A DNA stretch of 64,000 nt from positions 52,278,122-52,342,121 of the forward strand of contig CM039127.1 in assembly GCA_022036555.1 (NCBI GenBank), read 5' to 3'. This document shows positions 60,197 through 64,000 of the stretch, one piece after another. The stretch is from Microstegium vimineum (taxonomy: Eukaryota; Streptophyta; Magnoliopsida; Poales; Poaceae). Made by a program: the position numbers and the translations under genes. Within the stretch, counting starts at the first letter, position 1. Every line of letters begins with the position of its first letter. The notes below the pieces were generated by a model that saw only the letters and a list, made by a program, of their open reading frames with translations, ran no database searches and was not told the DNA's origin.

Positions 60197-63100
60197 TCCT
60201 CTGGTGGATCAAGTTGGGTGCTTGATAGTGGATGTACAAATCATATGACCGGAGAAAAGAGTATGTTCTCATCATATTCCCCAACTTCAAATGCAAGTGA
60301 GAATATCATCTTTGGTGACAACTCCAAAGGGGAAGTGATTGGAGTTGGTAAAGTTGCTATTACTCTTGATCATTCCATCTCAAATGTATTACATGTGAAT
60401 TCGTTGAGTTACAACTTGTTGTCCGTTTCTCAATTGTGTGAGATGGGCTACAATTATCTCTTTATAGATAACGGTGTGGAAGTCTTTAAGAGGGAGGATT
60501 CCTCTATTGTCTTTACGGGTCGTTTGAAGGGCAAGCTTTATCTAGTTGATTTCAACAAAAGTAAAGCTAAGCTTGAGACTTGTTTAGTGGCAAAATCTAG
60601 CATGGGTTGGCTATGACATTGCCGACTAGCTCATGTTGGGATGAGGAACTTGGCCAAACTCCTAAAAGATGAACACATCCTTGGACTAACTCATGTTCAT
60701 TTTGAGAAGGATAGAATTTGTAGCGCTTGCCAAGCCGGAAAGCAAGTAGGTGCACCTCACCCACCAAAGAGCATTATCTCCACCAAGCAACCATTGGAGG
60801 TAATTCACATAGATCTCTTTGGACCGGTGGCCTACATAAGCATTGGTGGTAACAAACATGATTTAGTTATTGTTGATGATTTTACTCGATTCACTTGGGT
60901 GTTTTTCATGTATGATAAGGCACAAGTGCAAGAAAAGGTGAAAACCTTCATTAGAAGAGCACAAAGAGAATTCAGTTTCCAAATCAAGAAAGTTCGTAGT
61001 GACAATGGAACCGAATTCAAGAACACTCAAGTGGAGGAGTTCCTTGATGATGAGGGCATCAAGCATGAGTTTTCAGTTTCATACACCCCTCAACAAAATG
61101 GTGTAGTAGAGAGGAAGAACCGGACACTCATTGACATGGCAAGGACAATGCTAGATGAGTACAAGACTTCGGATATCTTTTGGGCCGAAGCTGTCAACAT
61201 CGCTTGCCATGCTATCAACCGGCTCTATCTACACAAGATCTTAAAGAAGACTTCATATGAACTCCTAACCAGTAACAAACCAAAGGTGTCTTACTTTAGA
61301 GTTTTTGGGTGCAAGTGTTTCATACTTAACAAGAAACCCAAAACCTCTAAGTTCGCACCTAAAGTTGATGAAGGTTTTCTTCTTGGTTATGGATCAAATG
61401 AGCATGCCTATCGTGTATTCAACAAGACCTTAGGGAAAATTGAAATTGCGATAGATGTGACATTTGATGAATCTAATGGCTCTCAAGTAGAGCAAATTGA
61501 TCAAGTGATTGTAGGTAATGAGGAACCACCTTGTGAAGCAATCAAGAATATGACTATTGGTGATATTAGGCCATAAAAAATCCAGGCCACAGAAGTGAAA
61601 CCTCAAGGTGATGAAGCTACTGCCCCAAGACTCGAAGAAACTGGGCCAGCAGTGCTCCCTGGTCAGGCCTCTGTGCCTATGGCCGGCACTGCTGGACCAA
61701 GTAGATAGGAAACAAGCCCTTCACCAGCAACTCCAAGAAACCTACAACCTATCTTTGAAGAATATGAGTATGATGACCAAGCTAACCAACAAGAAGCCAT
61801 AGAACATCCAAGATTGAGGCAAACAATTCAAAAGGATCATCTTGTTGATAATATACTTGGGAGTCTTCGAAGGGGGGTAACTGCTCATTCACATTTGGCA
61901 AATTTTTGTCAATTTTACTCTTTTGTCTCCTCTTTGGAACCTCTCAAGGTTGAGCAAGCTCTAGATGATCCGGATTGGGTGATTGCTATGCAAGAAGAGC
62001 TAAATAGATTTGAAAGGAACAAGGTTTGGTCATTAGTGGAAAGACCCAATACAAATGTGATTGGAACCAAGTGGGTCTTTCGCAACAAGCAAGATGAGCA
62101 AGACGTGGTGACAAGGAACAAGGCAAGATTGGTGGCTCAAGGTTTCACTCAAGTGGAGGGCCTAGACTTTGAATAGACATATGCACCGGTAGCTAGGCTT
62201 GAAGCAATTCGAATGCTTTTGGCCTATGCTGCCCATCATGACTTCAAGCTCCAACAAATGGATGTGAAGAGTGCATTCCTCAACGGCTCAATCCAAGAGT
62301 TGGTCTATGTTGAGCAGCCACCGGGTTTTGAAGATCCTAAGTTTCCACATCATGTCTTCAAGCTCCATAAGAGGCTCTATGGGCTTAAGTAAGTACCAAG
62401 AGCATGGTATGAATGCCTTAAGGACTTCTTACTCAAACAAGGCTTTGAAATAGGCAAAGTGAATCCTACTCTCTTCACTCATAAAGTCATTAATGATGTC
62501 TTTGTGTGCCAAATATATGTCGATGACATAATATTTGGTAGTACTAACCAATCCTTTTGTGATGAGTTTAGTAGGATCATGACTAAGAGATTTGAGATGT
62601 CCATGATAGGTGAGCTAAAGTTCTTCCTCGGTTTTCAAATCAAGCAACTCAAGGAAGGGACTTTTCAATGCCAAACCAAGTACACCCATGATATGTTGAG
62701 AAAGTTTGACATGGTGAATGCAAAGCCAATCAAGACCCCCATGCCAACTAATGGACATCTTGATCTTGATGAAGGAGGGAAATCTGTGGACATAAAGGTA
62801 TATCGCTCCAAGATTGGATCTCTCCTTTACTTATGTGCATCTAGGCCGGACATAATGCTTAGTGTGTGCATGTGTGCTAGATTTCAAGCTAACCCGAAAG
62901 AGTGTCACTTGGTGGCCATTAAGAGAATTTTGAGATATCTAGTTTTCACTCCTAACATTGGCTTATGGTATCCTAAGGGCTCTAAGTTCGATCTACTTGG
63001 GTATTCGGATTCCGATTACGCCGGTTGCAAGGTAGACTGAAAAAGCACTTCGGGGACGTGTCAATTTCTTGTACGGTCCCTAGTGTCTTGGAGTTCTAAA

Positions 63101-63469
63101 AATCAAAATTATGTAGCCCTTTCCACCGCTGAGGCCGAGTATGTTGCAGCCGGCGCATGTTGTGCTCAACTACTTTGGATGAGGCAAACCTTAAAAGATT
63201 TCGGATGTCAATTCACCAAGATACCTCTCTTGTATGATAACGAGAGTGCCATCAAACTCGCAAATAACCCGGTTAGTCACTCTAGAACAAAATACATAGA
63301 CATCCGTCATCACTTCTTGAGAGACCACGAATTAAAAGGAGATAACGCAACTCACCATGTGAGCACCGAAAAGCAACTAGCTGATATCTTCACTAAGCCT
63401 CTCGATGAGACAAGGTTTTGTGCTTTGCTTAGTGAGCTGAATATACTTGATTCTCGTAACGTGGTTTGA
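60197..63469 (+). pseudogene. SIRE-type copia polyprotein (PR-INT-RT-RH), broken only by nonsense codons
   Basis: One frame runs from the protease (WVLDSGCTNHMTG, 60213) to the stop after DSRNVV at 63467-63469 without a frameshift. Blocks: zinc-binding H-H-C-C (HVGMRNL...HVHFEKDRICSAC); integrase core (IDLFGPV, RSDNGTEFKN, PQQNGVVERKNRTL); reverse transcriptase (YAPVARLEAIRMLL, QMDVKSAFLNGS, IYVDDIIFGST); RNase H (YSDSDYAG, STAEAEYVAAG, YDNESAIKLANN). Stops: TGA 60614 (Trp expected), TAA 61574, TAG 61706, TAG 62174, TAA 62390 (Gln expected in YGLKQAPRAW), TGA 63038 (Arg expected in VDRKSTSG). It makes no full protein. Confidence 0.9.
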
Positions 63470-64000
63470 ACTATAGCACACATTTGTTTGTCCACCTAGC
63501 GACTTAGGCAAAACTTTGAAAATTTCAATTATGTGCTTCAAAACCAATTTTGAAAGAAACTTGAATGTGTTGGTCATAGTTTGATTGATGATTTGCTTAC
63601 TAACCAAAATATGGCACGGGGTATGTGTCCACAATTGCATAAATGTATAGTATAAAGGTGGCATAGTACCTCACTGCCTGACCAGGCCAGCAGTGCCGGC
63701 CCTTAGGGCAGCAGTGCTGGGGAGGCCGGCAGTGCCGGGACTTAACCGACCAGAGAGGGTCGGGCCCAAGTCCCATCCCTCGGGTTCTCTTTTATTTCCT
63801 ACCCCAGACCCGAGGGGACTCCATCCCAAATCGTTTTCTTCCCAACAGAAACCTCTCCCTCTTTTCTCTCAACCCCAAGGAGACCTAGGGAGCCCGGAGG
63901 TCCCTCTCTTCTTCCCTGACGGTGCTGCCCTTCGGAGGTGCTGCCATTGGAGGAGGTGTGGAGGATCTTCCTACCTGCGTCAAGCTTCATTTAAGCCTGT
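63470..64000 (+). other. Non-coding 3' part of the SIRE element, cut by the window end
   Basis: The sequence after pol has no frame I recognise. It carries a third outlying group of the motif (GGCCAGCAGTGCCGG at 63683-63740) and a pyrimidine-rich stretch. No LTR start (TGAAAGTGCA) is reached. Confidence 0.6.

Larger units (their letters stand above)
47882..64000 (+). mobile_element. SIRE/Maximus-type Ty1-copia retrotransposon, interrupted and running past the window
   Basis: Order: 5' LTR (47882-49164), primer-binding site, Gag (49215-51362), a gypsy insertion (51372-59433), the rest of the Gag C terminus (59434-60020), then protease, integrase, reverse transcriptase and RNase H (about 60190-63469). 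PR-INT-RT-RH is the copia order. After pol comes at least 530 bp of non-coding 3' DNA with the family's motif; the 3' LTR is not reached. Such elements move through an RNA copy. This one is dead because of nonsense codons. Confidence 0.9.

Noticed and set aside
1..64000. tRNA, rRNA or other structured RNA genes
   Set aside because: I found no tRNA-like arm set or rRNA sequence. The TGGTATCAGAGC stretches are retroelement primer-binding sites.

Overview
The window is nuclear DNA of a grass (Poaceae). The genes have GC-rich first exons and plant-type GT-AG introns. An XB3-type ubiquitin ligase and a grass type-2 metallothionein are present. The repeats are those of large grass genomes: Stowaway and Tourist MITEs, hAT elements, SIRE-type copia and RIRE2/Tat-type gypsy elements. 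The species cannot be settled by reading; a panicoid grass is my guess.

Layout. 0.4-3.0 kb (+): an intact XB3-like ankyrin/RING E3 ligase. 3.65-8.02 kb: a complete hAT transposon with 8-bp target duplications and a dead BED-finger transposase. 8-15 kb: intergenic DNA holding an old partial duplication of the pectinacetylesterase 3' end, a SIRE-type solo LTR and a MITE. 15.5-17.0 kb (-): a PPR gene with one homopolymer frameshift. 18.3-22.0 kb (-): a pectinacetylesterase gene with an internal nonsense codon. 22.6-24.4 kb (-): an intact PP2C, with a LINE-like insertion upstream. 26-30 kb: MITEs and a 186-bp tandem repeat. 30.4-30.8 kb (-): an intact metallothionein. 34-36 kb: exon remnants of an OEP16-like gene and a LINE fragment. 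37.0-40.5 kb: a second complete hAT element whose ends match two MITEs elsewhere in the window. 41.5-45.5 kb (+): a CC-NBS-LRR pseudogene with a Tourist-like MITE inside its coding sequence. 47.07 kb to the end: a nest of retrotransposons, in which a SIRE copia sits in another LTR and is split by a gypsy element, which is in turn split by a third LTR element on the minus strand.

Three host genes look functional from sequence (XB3-like ligase, PP2C, metallothionein). The PPR gene depends on whether one G6 run is real. The other host genes are broken, and most of the nonsense codons I can interpret fit C-to-T or G-to-A change, as expected from decay of methylated cytosine. I see no gene cluster or operon-like system. 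The least explained signal is a set of short GC-rich motifs clustered in the SIRE-type LTRs. Each of three LTRs has its own motif, and one family also carries it inside its coding region.
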